The notes: generated by a model from the sequence alone, not told the origin. Counted from the first letter of the stretch, positions 25,765-35,547 are shown. The stretch: 64,000 nt of DNA from Ruminiclostridium herbifermentans (GCF_005473905.2 NZ_CP061336.1:3898501-3962500), one strand, 5' to 3'. Numbers and translations are program-made.

Positions 25765-28737
25765 ATGACTGCTACTAATACACGAGAAAGTGGTCTGGAA
25801 TCTTTGATTGTAGATTGGCTTGTAAATCAAAATGGTTATGAACAAGGCAGCAATGCTGACTATAACCGTGACTATGCTATTGATGAAACACGCCTATTTC
25901 GTTTTCTTTCAGCGACGCAGCCAGATGAAATGGAGAAACTCGGTGTATTTAAAAGCGACTTAAAAAAGGCTCAGTTTCTAAACCGATTGCGTGGTGAAAT
26001 AGCAAAACGCGGAATTATTGATGTACTTCGTAATGGTATTAAGGTTTATCCTGCTGACCTGGTTATGTTTTATCTAACACCAAGTGAGAGAAACATAAAA
26101 GCAAAAGCTCTATTTGAGCAGAATATTTTCAGTGTTACACGACAACTGCAGTATTCAAAAGATGCGACTCGTCTTGCCCTTGATTTGTGCATTTTTATCA
26201 ATGGCTTGCCAGTTATAACATGCGAGCTTAAGAATCAACTTACAAAGCAAAATGTTGATGATGCTGTTTACCAATATAAAACGGATCGTGATCCGAAGGA
26301 ACTGCTTTTCCAATTTAAACGCTGCATGGTTCATTTTGCAGTAGATGATGCAAGAGTCAAGTTCTGTACTAAGCTTGATGGTAAAGCTTCCTGGTTCTTG
26401 CCATTTGACAAAGGGTACAATGATGGGGCCGGCAACCCTCCAAATCCTTCTGGAATAATGACAGATTATTTATGGAAGGAAATCCTTGAGAAATATATGC
26501 TTGCACATATAATCGAAAATTACGCTCAAGTTGTTGAAAAAGTAGACCAGGAAACAAAAAAGAAAACATATACACAAATTTTCCCTCGTTACCATCAACT
26601 GTCTGCTGTTGAAAGTCTCCTTGCAGATGTACGTCATAATGGTGTCGGCCAAAGATACTTAATTCAACATAGTGCTGGTAGTGGAAAATCAAATTCTATT
26701 GCATGGTTAGCCCATCAACTCGTAGGGCTAGAAAAGGATGGAAAAGCCATCATTGACTCTGTAGTCGTTGTTACAGATCGTGTAATACTTGATAAACAAA
26801 TTCGGGATACGATAAAACAGTTTATGCAAGTTTCTAATACTGTAGCATGGGCAGAACACTCTGATGATTTAAGGAAAGCAATAAATGGTGGTAAGAAAAT
26901 TATAATAACTACTGTCCACAAATTTCCTATTATTCTTGATAGTATTGGCTCAGAACACAAAGGACGCTCTTTCGCCATAATTATTGACGAGGCTCATTCA
27001 TCACAAAGCGGAAATATGTCCGCTAAGATGAATATTGTATTATCTGGTGAAGTTACTGGAGAAGAGGAAGACTTCGAAGATAAAATCAACCGTCTTATGG
27101 AAGGACGCAAAATGCTAAAGAACGCCAGCTATTTTGCATTTACTGCTACTCCTAAAAACAAAACACTTGAAATGTTTGGTATCCCATACCAAGACGGTGA
27201 TGAAATCAAACATCGTCCGTTTCATGTATATACGATGAAACAAGCAATACAAGAAGGTTTTATTTTAGATGTACTCGAATACTATACCCCAGTAGACAGT
27301 TACTATAGGCTTGCTAAAACCATTGAAGATGATCCTTTATTTGACAAGAAAAAAGCACAAAAGAAACTCCGTCAATTTGTAGAAAGTAATAAGTTTGCCA
27401 TATCACAAAAAGCAGAAATTATGGTGAACCACTTTCATGATCAGGTTATTTCAAAAGGGAAAATCGGCGGAAAAGCTAGAGCTATGGTGGTTACAAGCAG
27501 TATAGAACGCTGCATCGAATACTATTATGCAATTAATAAATGCCTTGCTGACAGGCGTAGTCCTTATAAACCTATTATTGCTTTTTCCGGAGAAAAAGAA
27601 TATGGGGGTAAAGCTTTAACCTCTGCGGCCATTAATGGCTTCCCAGATAATACAATCGAGAAGGTGTTCCGCAAGGATCCATATCGATTTCTTATAGTGG
27701 CTGATATGTTCCAAACGGGTTATGATGAACCACTACTCCATACTATGTACGTAGATAAAATGCTGTCTGATATAAAGGCGGTTCAGACTCTATCTCGACT
27801 GAACCGCTCTCATCCTCAGAAACATGATACCTTTGTACTGGATTTTGCGAATAAGACAGAGACCATTGAAGCAGCATTTTCAAAATATTATCGGACCACT
27901 ATTCTGTCTAATGAGACTGATCCGAACAAGCTTTATGATCTCATAGCAATTATGGAAGCTCATCAAGTATACGAAAATGAACATGTTGATTCGCTTGTTG
28001 AACTGTACTTAAATGGTGCAGATCGTGATAGGTTAGATCCTATCCTCGATGCATGTACTGCTATTTACAAAGAACTTGATGATGAAGGAAAAATTGAATT
28101 CAAAAGTGCAGCAAAATCATTTGTTCGAACATACGGCTTCCTTGGAGCTATTCTTCCTTACGGTAATGCAGAATGGGAAAAGCTATCAATATTCCTAAAC
28201 TTATTGGTACCTAAACTCCCTTCTCCTAAAGAAGATGATTTATCTCAAGGAATACTAGATTCAATTGATTTAGATAGTTACCGAGTGGAAGCTCGCGATT
28301 CTATGTCTCTTGTATTAGAAGATACTGACGCTGAGATTGGCCCTGTACCTGCTGGTCGTGTAGGCGGCATAGTAGAGCCAGAAATGGATTTGCTTTCTAG
28401 CATTCTTTCATCATTTAATGATTTGTTCGGCAATATAGACTGGAACGATGCTGATAATGTTCGCCGTCAAATTCTTGAAATACCGGGAATGGTCACAAAA
28501 GATGAGCGCTATATTAATGCAATGAAAAATTCTGACAAGCAAAATGCACGTATGGAAAGTGAACGCGCCCTTCAGTCTGTTATATTTAGTATAATGGCCG
28601 ACAACATGGAGTTATTTAAGCAGTTTAATGATAATCCTTCGTTTAAGAAATGGCTGTCGGATCTCGTTTTCAATTTAACATACAACCCTGAAGGAAAGCC
28701 ATTTGAAACTCCTTCCAATGATTCGAATAACAAATAA
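25765..28737 (+). CDS. hsdR: Type I restriction subunit HsdR
   Basis: HsdR moves DNA and cuts it at a distance from the recognition site. The 990-residue protein has an N-terminal nuclease domain (LDLCIFINGLPVITCELKNQ, D and ExK residues near 138-157). The helicase domain carries Walker A (SAGSGKSNSIAWLAH, about residue 302), DEAH (IIDEAHSSQSG, about 406) and FTATPKNKT. Lobe 2 contains QTLSRLNRSHP. A helical C-terminal region should bind HsdM. Its start follows GGAGGTGG. All expected motifs are present, so the system looks functional. Confidence 0.96.
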   Translation: MTATNTRESGLESLIVDWLVNQNGYEQGSNADYNRDYAIDETRLFRFLSATQPDEMEKLGVFKSDLKKAQFLNRLRGEIAKRGIIDVLRNGIKVYPADLVMFYLTPSERNIKAKALFEQNIFSVTRQLQYSKDATRLALDLCIFINGLPVITCELKNQLTKQNVDDAVYQYKTDRDPKELLFQFKRCMVHFAVDDARVKFCTKLDGKASWFLPFDKGYNDGAGNPPNPSGIMTDYLWKEILEKYMLAHIIENYAQVVEKVDQETKKKTYTQIFPRYHQLSAVESLLADVRHNGVGQRYLIQHSAGSGKSNSIAWLAHQLVGLEKDGKAIIDSVVVVTDRVILDKQIRDTIKQFMQVSNTVAWAEHSDDLRKAINGGKKIIITTVHKFPIILDSIGSEHKGRSFAIIIDEAHSSQSGNMSAKMNIVLSGEVTGEEEDFEDKINRLMEGRKMLKNASYFAFTATPKNKTLEMFGIPYQDGDEIKHRPFHVYTMKQAIQEGFILDVLEYYTPVDSYYRLAKTIEDDPLFDKKKAQKKLRQFVESNKFAISQKAEIMVNHFHDQVISKGKIGGKARAMVVTSSIERCIEYYYAINKCLADRRSPYKPIIAFSGEKEYGGKALTSAAINGFPDNTIEKVFRKDPYRFLIVADMFQTGYDEPLLHTMYVDKMLSDIKAVQTLSRLNRSHPQKHDTFVLDFANKTETIEAAFSKYYRTTILSNETDPNKLYDLIAIMEAHQVYENEHVDSLVELYLNGADRDRLDPILDACTAIYKELDDEGKIEFKSAAKSFVRTYGFLGAILPYGNAEWEKLSIFLNLLVPKLPSPKEDDLSQGILDSIDLDSYRVEARDSMSLVLEDTDAEIGPVPAGRVGGIVEPEMDLLSSILSSFNDLFGNIDWNDADNVRRQILEIPGMVTKDERYINAMKNSDKQNARMESERALQSVIFSIMADNMELFKQFNDNPSFKKWLSDLVFNLTYNPEGKPFETPSNDSNNK

Positions 28738-28764
28738 GCTATTATGCAGCGGAGGTAAAGTATT

Positions 28765-29664
28765 ATGGCTACACGTGGAAAAAGTATAAATCTATTTTTA
28801 ATGGACGGTACACCAAATGGTAGAATCAAATGCACACTGGCTAATTGGACAGGCGTAGCATACAAAATACCACGCACAGAACTAGATAAATGCAAGGGAC
28901 GCGAAGATTTATCACAGAGTGGTGTTTACTTCCTATTTGGCACTTCCGATCAAACAGATGACAATATAGTGTATATTGGTCAAGCTGGAGTACGAAAAAA
29001 TGGTGAGGGTCTTCTATGTCGGTTGATAGAACATAAGCGAAATCCTGATAAAGATTATTGGACAGAGGCTGTTATATTTACTACATCCAATAATTCATTT
29101 GGTCCTACAGAGATTAGTTACCTTGAGAACCGATTTTGTAGGCTTGCAATTGAGGCAAATCGGTATGTCGTGAAAAACGGAAATGATCCTTCTCCCGGAA
29201 ATATAACTGAGGAAAAAGAAAGTGAACTTGAAGAGTTCATTGATTACGCTAAGATTATAATGGGCGCTCTTGGGCACAAATTATTTGAACCTCTAACAGA
29301 TAAACCTCAAGCAGCTATCACTGAGGAGGTTCCTGAAGAAGAATTGCTTCTCTTTATGAAACGAAAAAGTCGTAAGAGCGGACAAGTAATTGAGGCAAGC
29401 TGTAAGCGTACAAACGAAGGCTTTGTTGTCTTACAAGGTAGTCATATTGAAACTATAGATTCTGAGAGTATTCCGCCAGGTATTAAAGAACGTAGGCAAA
29501 GAGCCAAAATAGATGAAAATGGAATTCTTCAAGAAAATATCTTATTCCGTAGTCCATCATATGCTGCTGCTTTTGTCATCGGGGGCCATGTAAATGGACT
29601 GGTAGAATGGAAAACGAAAGACGGGGTATCATTGAAAGAAATAGAAAACAGTGAGGAAAATTAA
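28765..29664 (+). CDS. GIY-YIG nuclease-like protein with DUF4357 domain
   Basis: This 299-residue protein has an N-terminal GIY-YIG-type region: SGVYFLFG and IVYIGQAG form the two signature strands, with the helix RLIEHKRNP after them and a Glu (SYLENRF) in the catalytic position. The C-terminal 80 residues match a DUF4357-like domain (RSPSYAAAFVIGGHVNG, then EWKTKDGVSLKEIE). Such proteins travel with type I R-M operons. It starts 27 bp after hsdR with GGAGG upstream, as the last gene of the defence operon. Confidence 0.88.
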   Translation: MATRGKSINLFLMDGTPNGRIKCTLANWTGVAYKIPRTELDKCKGREDLSQSGVYFLFGTSDQTDDNIVYIGQAGVRKNGEGLLCRLIEHKRNPDKDYWTEAVIFTTSNNSFGPTEISYLENRFCRLAIEANRYVVKNGNDPSPGNITEEKESELEEFIDYAKIIMGALGHKLFEPLTDKPQAAITEEVPEEELLLFMKRKSRKSGQVIEASCKRTNEGFVVLQGSHIETIDSESIPPGIKERRQRAKIDENGILQENILFRSPSYAAAFVIGGHVNGLVEWKTKDGVSLKEIENSEEN

Positions 29665-29779
29665 ACAGAAGTTTACATCTATCCTGTCTCCTCAACCCCT
29701 ATGAAAAATGCCCGTTATCTAATCTGTCAACTCAGCCCTATCACTTTCAGGGCGGTCGATATGTTCCCGCAAACAATAA

Positions 29780-29856
29780 AAATAAGGGTTTCCTGACATT
29801 GTCACTTCAGGCTAAGCAGCCAAAAGAAAAGTTCAATGTCTGGAAACCCTTTATTT
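29780..29856. repeat. Inverted repeat downstream of the defence operon
   Basis: Arms of about 22 bp (29780-29801 and 29834-29855; core AAGGGTTTCC / GGAAACCCTT) enclose a 32-bp loop. It lies between two convergent genes, the GIY-YIG gene and the serine recombinase, and could be a two-way terminator or part of the mobile element end. Confidence 0.6.
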
Positions 29857-29908
29857 ATGGGCACTTTCAGCCATCTATTTCTCAACCCTTGACATCAATA
29901 CAACCGTC

Positions 29909-31615
29909 TCAACGTGTGTTGGGTGAGGAATAGGAAGGCAAATTTCCATTATCATTTTTCTTTTTTTTAATCTGCTTATGCATTTTACTCTGCACTGCAT
30001 TAGAATATCCGGTCTTATATACAAAGGTTAGCTTGTAGGGATTAGCATTTCCATTCTCGTCAATCTCTCCGATAATAACCTTTTCTACAATACTTTCAAA
30101 CACACAACGGTCAAAGTCCTTTAAAATTTCATTGTTTTCTAGTACCTTACGAAAATGTGCAATCCGTTTTTCAAGGTTAATTTCTTCCTTGGAGGATTGC
30201 TCCAGCTGTTCCCTTTCTGTTAATAATCCTTCTAAAATTGATTCCAATTCACTGTATTTTTTCTCATAAGTGGCTTTATCAATCGTTTCCTCTAAACGCA
30301 TATCAATCAACCTATTACGTTTCTGCTCAATAGCATGAATTTCATTTTCTACTCTTACTAATTGTTTTTGAAAATCATTTTTGCTAAGAACACTTTCCAT
30401 CCTTTCTATAAGTTCATCCAGAACATCTGAATTATTATGGCATAGCAGTTTATATGATTCAACAAATGCACCCTCAAGAATTTTTTCTTCAATGGCTTTG
30501 CTTGGCGGACAATATTTCTTGCCTTTTTTTGTAGCAGTTACGCATTGCCAGATAACCTTTTCATGATCACTACCACTATGCCAGTTCCGGCGCGATAAAT
30601 TACTTCCGCAAAAGGCACACTCCAGCTTGCTGCTAAAAGCATATTGCCTACTGTATTTTTCACGTTTTCCCTTTTCTACTCCGCGACGTTTTGCACCTCT
30701 CCTGTCTAAGATTGCTTGAGCCTTTTCAAAGATTTCTTCACTTATTATTGGCTCATGATGGTTCTTTATATAGAATTGGTCTTCCTCACCATAATTGTCT
30801 AGTCTTCTCTTGGAAATTGGATCAACGGTAAAAGTCTTACCCTGCAAAACATCACCTTTGTATTTTTCATTTTTAATAATTCCTAATACTGCTGTATCAT
30901 GCCATTCTGTGTTACCGTTTTTGGTTTTATAACCAAGACTGGTTAACTCTTTTGCTATGACATAAGCACCCGCACCATCAATATACCGATTAAATATGTA
31001 TCTGACAATATCAGCTTCCGCTTCATTTATTGATATACTCTTGTCATTAGGATTATAATCATACCCCAGGCAGCTCTGGAAGCCAACCAGTTCTCCTCGC
31101 TTCATTTTCATTTTCAAGCCTTTTTTCACATTGGCCGATATGTTTTCTACTTCCTGTTGCGCCACTGAGCTTAATATGACAAGCAGCAGTTCTCCATCCA
31201 TTGTCAATGTATTGATATTTTCATCTTCAAAAAATACAGCTATATTTCTTTCCTTCAACATCCGGACATATTTCAAGGTATCCAAGGTATTTCTGGCAAA
31301 CCTTGATATGGATTTTGTTATGATCATATCAATTTTACCATCCATGCAATCGTTAATCATACGCTGGAAATTTTCACGTTTTGTAACCTGGGTACCTGTT
31401 ATCGCTTCATCAGCATAGATGTCAACCAATACCCAATCCTTACGCTTTTTCACTAAGTCTGTGTAATACATAACCTGTGATTTATAGCTGTTTAATTGTT
31501 CCTCTGAATCCGTACTAACTCTTGCATAAGGAGCTACACGCAAAATATCCGCTACTTTTCCTGCAGTACGGTCAGATATTCTTCTGTTCGCTTTTATTAC
31601 TTCAACTTCATGCAT
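29909..31615 (-). CDS. Large serine recombinase (integrase)
   Basis: This site-specific recombinase has 568 residues. The catalytic domain shows the serine motif (YARVSTDSEEQ, about residue 36) and the ITKSISRFARNTLD region. The recombinase domain (about residues 180-300) is followed by a zinc ribbon (CAFCGSNLSRRN and a distant CP pair) and a coiled-coil (KQLVRVENEIHAIEQKRNRL) typical of large integrases of phages and clostridial transposons. The C-terminus is basic. It probably integrates and excises the element that carries the prophage and defence genes, or a mobile module inserted beside them. Its stop codon lies just 245 bp from the end of the defence operon. Confidence 0.92.
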   Translation of the reverse strand: MHEVEVIKANRRISDRTAGKVADILRVAPYARVSTDSEEQLNSYKSQVMYYTDLVKKRKDWVLVDIYADEAITGTQVTKRENFQRMINDCMDGKIDMIITKSISRFARNTLDTLKYVRMLKERNIAVFFEDENINTLTMDGELLLVILSSVAQQEVENISANVKKGLKMKMKRGELVGFQSCLGYDYNPNDKSISINEAEADIVRYIFNRYIDGAGAYVIAKELTSLGYKTKNGNTEWHDTAVLGIIKNEKYKGDVLQGKTFTVDPISKRRLDNYGEEDQFYIKNHHEPIISEEIFEKAQAILDRRGAKRRGVEKGKREKYSRQYAFSSKLECAFCGSNLSRRNWHSGSDHEKVIWQCVTATKKGKKYCPPSKAIEEKILEGAFVESYKLLCHNNSDVLDELIERMESVLSKNDFQKQLVRVENEIHAIEQKRNRLIDMRLEETIDKATYEKKYSELESILEGLLTEREQLEQSSKEEINLEKRIAHFRKVLENNEILKDFDRCVFESIVEKVIIGEIDENGNANPYKLTFVYKTGYSNAVQSKMHKQIKKKKNDNGNLPSYSSPNTR

Positions 31616-31690
31616 TAAAAGTCCTCCTTCGCAAAATGATTATTACGAAACCAGTATAATGAACAACTACCTATATGCCAAATGTGCAAA

Positions 31691-31837
31691 TTAAGAAGTC
31701 AGGTCTGAAACTACACCGTAATCCTGCATAAGTTTATTTTTAATCAGAGAAAATTCTTTCTCAGTTATCAGAGCCAAAGACAACAATTGTCCCAACATGG
31801 CAATCTGCATACTGTATCGAATCAATTTACCCTTCAT
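31691..31837 (-). CDS. Small conserved ORF upstream of the serine recombinase
   Basis: This 48-residue ORF begins MKGKLIRYSMQIAMLGQLLS and ends QDYGVVSDLTS. An AAGGAGGGTC ribosome site lies before its ATG. Short proteins with this SHOCT-like pattern are often encoded just ahead of recombinase genes in clostridial mobile elements. It lies 75 bp before the recombinase start and is read in the same direction. Function is unknown; a role in excision control is a guess. Confidence 0.7.
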   Translation of the reverse strand: MKGKLIRYSMQIAMLGQLLSLALITEKEFSLIKNKLMQDYGVVSDLTS

Positions 31838-32381
31838 AAAGACCCTCCTTATCAGCAATCACAAATACTTCTAATTTTCAGATTCGCAGTAGGAAATGCG
31901 CCATAGTTTGAACAGCATATATACACATGCTTTCATTAACAGGCGCAATCCTATCCTGCGTTACTGTTTTGGTTTTTATATATTTATGTTATATCCGGCA
32001 GACAGCGGTTGACCGTCCTCATAGGAATCACACCTCCCCGTCAGCGACCGGGGCGCACTCTGGGACTTAACCTCGACTATGCGCAAGTATCATTATGCCT
32101 CCGTATGCGTTATCGCCAAAAGCGTAACCAACACTTTTTATTGCATAAGTATTCTTCGCTCACACCTTACCTTCATCCAGTCCATAAACGGAATTGATCC
32201 TTCGGTCGGAACTGGCGTTATACCGGCAGGTGGTCCTGGCGTACCTGCAATCTGGCTTTCCTTCTCAGGACATACGGGGAAAGTACCGGATAAACACTTA
32301 TTCAATTATCAAAGAACACTTGAGGGGGTAGTATATGTCCCTCTACTAATCAGCAGATTTTTTGGCCAAAAGTTGCACCCC
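31838..32381. other. 544-bp stretch without a supported gene
   Basis: No convincing gene is present. The plus-strand frames here have no good ribosome site and their composition does not match their neighbours. The minus strand carries two very short frames (15 and 12 codons), the second after GGGGAGGTG at about 32040. The region is GC-richer than its surroundings (CCGGGGCGCAC, about 32046) and may be a decayed remnant of a mobilisation gene or a leader. Confidence 0.4.
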
Positions 32382-32804
32382 TTACAGAAATTTTTTTAAA
32401 AACTTTTCAATATTCTTTAATGCTTTTTCAATTGAACGGGATACTTGACATTTGTTAACACCCTCAATCCTGGCTATTTCTGCTTTGCTCATGCCAAGAA
32501 AAAAATGCGCATAGATACGCTTTGCCTGTTTTTCCGGCAGGCTGTTGATAGCAGCATATATTTCCTGTTTGCTCAGTTTTCGTTCATAGATTTCTTCCGG
32601 TGAAAATACAAGCAGAACAATATCTCTTTCTATTCCATAATCAGCGTCAAGAGAATAGTAGGCCTTGTTTACCCGGATGCGCTCGTAATCTGCATGTTCT
32701 TTTCGCTCAATCTGTTTGATCAGTTCTACAACTTCATCTGCAATTTCAATAAAAAAGTCAGATTTATAAAACGGGTATAAATCCCTTAAATTGATCTTTT
32801 TCAT
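32382..32804 (-). CDS. Sigma-70-like factor of a mobile element
   Basis: This 140-residue protein ends in a helix-turn-helix of the sigma region 4 type (NSLPEKQAKRIYAHFFLG, then SKAEIARIEGVNKCQVSRSI). The N-terminal part is charged and helical. Such small sigma-like proteins are standard in clostridial conjugative or mobilizable elements next to the recombinase. I chose the ATG at 32804, with CGGAGG upstream; the longer frame to 32921 has no support. Confidence 0.82.
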   Translation of the reverse strand: MKKINLRDLYPFYKSDFFIEIADEVVELIKQIERKEHADYERIRVNKAYYSLDADYGIERDIVLLVFSPEEIYERKLSKQEIYAAINSLPEKQAKRIYAHFFLGMSKAEIARIEGVNKCQVSRSIEKALKNIEKFLKKFL

Positions 32805-33296
32805 ATATGAACCTCCGTTTTGATTTTTTTGAGTTAAAAACCAAAACAGAGGCGGAGGAGAACGGCACCCGATACAATTCTCCTTTTTTCGACAAAAAAA
32901 GCCTACTTGGATATAATACAAATAAGCTTTTTCTAAAACTGCGCTATTGTGTTTCCTAATATTACGCTCTGTTAGTTCTACTTGATGCCCACATTTGCCC
33001 TGTGATAAAAATGAGCTTTTTTTAACAATTGGAGATTAGCTGTGAGACAAAAAATGATGTCGGCTTTATCAAACCCGACCGCTATATATTAGCGGATGAT
33101 GACCCCTCGTATTATGCTGGATAAACATTATTAAACCCTCCAAACCCGTAAGCCTGAAGGGGGATTCTTTAGACATGCGAAAACCCCGCCAAACTCACGC
33201 TTTTTTTTATTTGGCGGGTATCGTCTATCTTAATAACTTAATGTAAACCATATCTAATATGGAGTTATTTGATGGTACGCTCTATTAGTTCTTATT
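32805..33296. other. Non-coding stretch between sigma-like gene and IS21 copy B
   Basis: I see no gene here. A terminator-like hairpin with CCCGCCAAA (33185-33193) and TTTGGCGGG (33210-33218) and a T-run between the arms lies at 33183-33220. Further left, a repeated CTCCAAACCCGTAAGC...GGGGG stretch has no obvious role. The DNA ends at the TTATT duplication (33292-33296) of IS21 copy B. Confidence 0.5.
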
Positions 33297-33347
33297 TATA
33301 AACTGTCAAGGAAAAATGTATAAAAAGTATTAAATAATTATGTACAA

Positions 33348-34100
33348 CTATTCTCCTTGCTTCATATGATCCTTTAATCTGTATGACTTTCCAGATATAG
33401 ATATTACATGTGCATGGTGCAATACCCTGTCAAGTATTGCATTGGCTACAACTGCGTCATAGAATACACCATCCCATTCGTTGAAATTCATGTTTGTTGT
33501 AAGAATGGTACTTTTTCTCTCATATCTCATATCTATAAGCTGAAAAAACATATTAGAATCTTCTTTATCAATGGGTAAGTAGCCAAGTTCATCAATGATA
33601 AGTAGTCTGTAATGGCAGAAGTGTCTGAGTCTTACATCAAGTCTGTTTTCCAGTTTTGCTTTCTTTAGTTGCTGCAATAAATCATGACATTTGATAAAAT
33701 ATGTGCTAGTACGTTTCTTTGCTGCAGCTATTCCTATTGATGTTGCCAGATGAGTCTTTCCAACACCACTTGGACCAAGAAATACTATATTCTCATTTCT
33801 TTCAAGAAAACCAAGCGTGCAAAGTTCTTGTATTTCTTGCTGATTTACTGACGGCTGAAAATTGAAATCATAATCTTTCAATTCCTTTACAAAAGGAAAT
33901 GCTGCTGCTTTAATCATAGATCTAGATGCTTTGGCCTCCTTAAAATCAACTTCGTAATTACTAAGTCTCAGTAGTCCTTCTGTAAACGAAAGATTGTTGG
34001 ATGTCACAAAATTAGATATTTCATCAAGATGAATTACCATTTGCCCAAGACCAAGAATTTCCATGTTCCGGCATAGCTGGTTGTATGTACTGTTATTCAT
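33348..34100 (-). CDS. istB: IS21-family helper ATPase IstB (copy B)
   Basis: This is the second IstB, 250 residues, with the same Walker A (GPSGVGKTHLA) and Walker B (LLIIDELGYL) as copy A. The only visible difference is the last residue, E instead of D. It overlaps istA by 8 bp. Confidence 0.96.
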   Translation of the reverse strand: MNNSTYNQLCRNMEILGLGQMVIHLDEISNFVTSNNLSFTEGLLRLSNYEVDFKEAKASRSMIKAAAFPFVKELKDYDFNFQPSVNQQEIQELCTLGFLERNENIVFLGPSGVGKTHLATSIGIAAAKKRTSTYFIKCHDLLQQLKKAKLENRLDVRLRHFCHYRLLIIDELGYLPIDKEDSNMFFQLIDMRYERKSTILTTNMNFNEWDGVFYDAVVANAILDRVLHHAHVISISGKSYRLKDHMKQGE

Positions 34101-35385
34101 AACTATATACTTCTCCTATAACCTGTAAGTTTTCTTTTGCCCGCTCATTTATATTTTCTTCCTTAAATGCATGCGATTTTCTTGCTATAGCAGTATAGTG
34201 TTCTGTAAAATAATTTAGTTTCTTTTTACTAAGGGTATGGATAGTTATTAATTCCATGTTATAATAAACATGTATGTAACCATCATACACTTGTAAAGTA
34301 AGAGTTTTTCCAATGTATTCTGGTGGTACAGAATACTGGCATTCATTATGGTTGAACATGCTGGATGAATTTACTTTTACTTTATGTGGAGTTATTTGAT
34401 AAGGCTTTCTTATGGTATCGGCTGGTAAGCTTCCTAAGAAAGCTTTTTCCTTGTTGAAATACATTAATGGAATACGACCTGTACCTTGATTTACCTGCAT
34501 GTTTACTCTGTTATTTATTCGTGTGACCAACTCATTAAGTTCCTTGTAATCAAGTTTTCCATTGTAGGCTCTTATCTCATCAAGTAGTTTCATTGGTGCT
34601 TCTACTTTGGCTTTTGTTCTTGGTCTTCCTGCAATACAAGGGTGCACCTTAAAACCATAATCATCCGCAAACTGCTTAAATTTTATATTTATTTTCCCTT
34701 CTGTATACTCTGTTCTTGGCTCATCCATAACTGTTTTCATATTATCGGTGACAATCTCACTTGGAACACCTCCAAACGTGTTAAACGCATCATCAAGGAA
34801 TGAAAATAATATGTCCTGTGTTTTTGATAGAGATACCCTGTATACTCTAAAACGTGAGTATGACAGCAATAATACAAATATGTTTACTTCTATTATTTCA
34901 CCTGTTGAAAGAGTAAATCGTATAGACTCTTTCCAGTCTAGTTGTGCTTGTTGACCCATTCCTGTTTCATAACGTATGGTTACGTTATTTGCGTTTGAAG
35001 GTCTGCTTTTTTTGAAATATGAGTCTAGTTCAGGATATTTTCTTAGATAGTAGCAGAAATTCACATAAGACCCTTCATAAGAATGATTGTCTACTAGGTA
35101 TTGCCATAAAACTCTTCTGTAATAAAATATCTGCTGGCTGTTATCAGATAGAAGCTCTGCGATAATGTCATAGTAAGCAGTGATACAATTCACGCATTCT
35201 CTGGATTTGGCCTTATGAAAGCCATTAATGTATTTATCAACTGTACGCCTATCGACATCAAGTTCCCTTGCGATCTGGCTTTTATTAACCTTCAATGTTG
35301 TGTCCTCCATAAATGGTTTTAACTTATAAAGATCCTTGACAGTTTGAATATTTAAATCTGTTATGATACTACTTTTGATAATCAT
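34093..35385 (-). CDS. istA: IS21-family transposase IstA (copy B)
   Basis: This is the second IstA, 430 residues, intact. It has the same DDE core (QLDWKES, EIVTDNMK, KVEAPMK) as copy A. It differs at two positions: R in RFRVYR and E in PRTEYTE. Both are outside the catalytic motifs. A GGAGG site lies before the ATG. Confidence 0.96.
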   Translation of the reverse strand: MIIKSSIITDLNIQTVKDLYKLKPFMEDTTLKVNKSQIARELDVDRRTVDKYINGFHKAKSRECVNCITAYYDIIAELLSDNSQQIFYYRRVLWQYLVDNHSYEGSYVNFCYYLRKYPELDSYFKKSRPSNANNVTIRYETGMGQQAQLDWKESIRFTLSTGEIIEVNIFVLLLSYSRFRVYRVSLSKTQDILFSFLDDAFNTFGGVPSEIVTDNMKTVMDEPRTEYTEGKINIKFKQFADDYGFKVHPCIAGRPRTKAKVEAPMKLLDEIRAYNGKLDYKELNELVTRINNRVNMQVNQGTGRIPLMYFNKEKAFLGSLPADTIRKPYQITPHKVKVNSSSMFNHNECQYSVPPEYIGKTLTLQVYDGYIHVYYNMELITIHTLSKKKLNYFTEHYTAIARKSHAFKEENINERAKENLQVIGEVYSYE

Positions 35386-35547
35386 TAGGGTACCTCCTTT
35401 TGTACCCTGTAATCATACCATTTGTACATTTTTATTTAATATTATTTGTACATTATTAATTATAACTTTATATTATTTTTTTAGCTCTCATGTATCGTTT
35501 AACCCCCTAAACAGGAACTGTAAACTGTTATCGGAGGTGAACCAGTG

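Larger units (their letters stand above)
33297..35472 (-). mobile_element. IS21-family insertion sequence, copy B (inverted)
   Basis: This copy is 2176 bp, the same length as copy A, and is read leftward. It has the same ends (TATAAACTG at 33297 and AACTTTATA at 35472) and flanking 5-bp direct repeats TTATT (33292-33296 and 35473-35477). It lies upstream of the XRE gene at 35548 and separates it from the sigma-like gene of the module. The sequence is nearly identical to copy A; only three protein differences are visible. Confidence 0.93.

Noticed and set aside
32009-32399. Two overlapping plus-strand frames between recombinase and sigma-like gene
   Set aside because: They have no ribosome site and no recognisable protein pattern, and they run into the sigma-like gene on the other strand.
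1171-35472. A composite transposon formed by the two IS21 copies
   Set aside because: Each copy has its own, different target duplication, and the outermost ends share none. They inserted independently.
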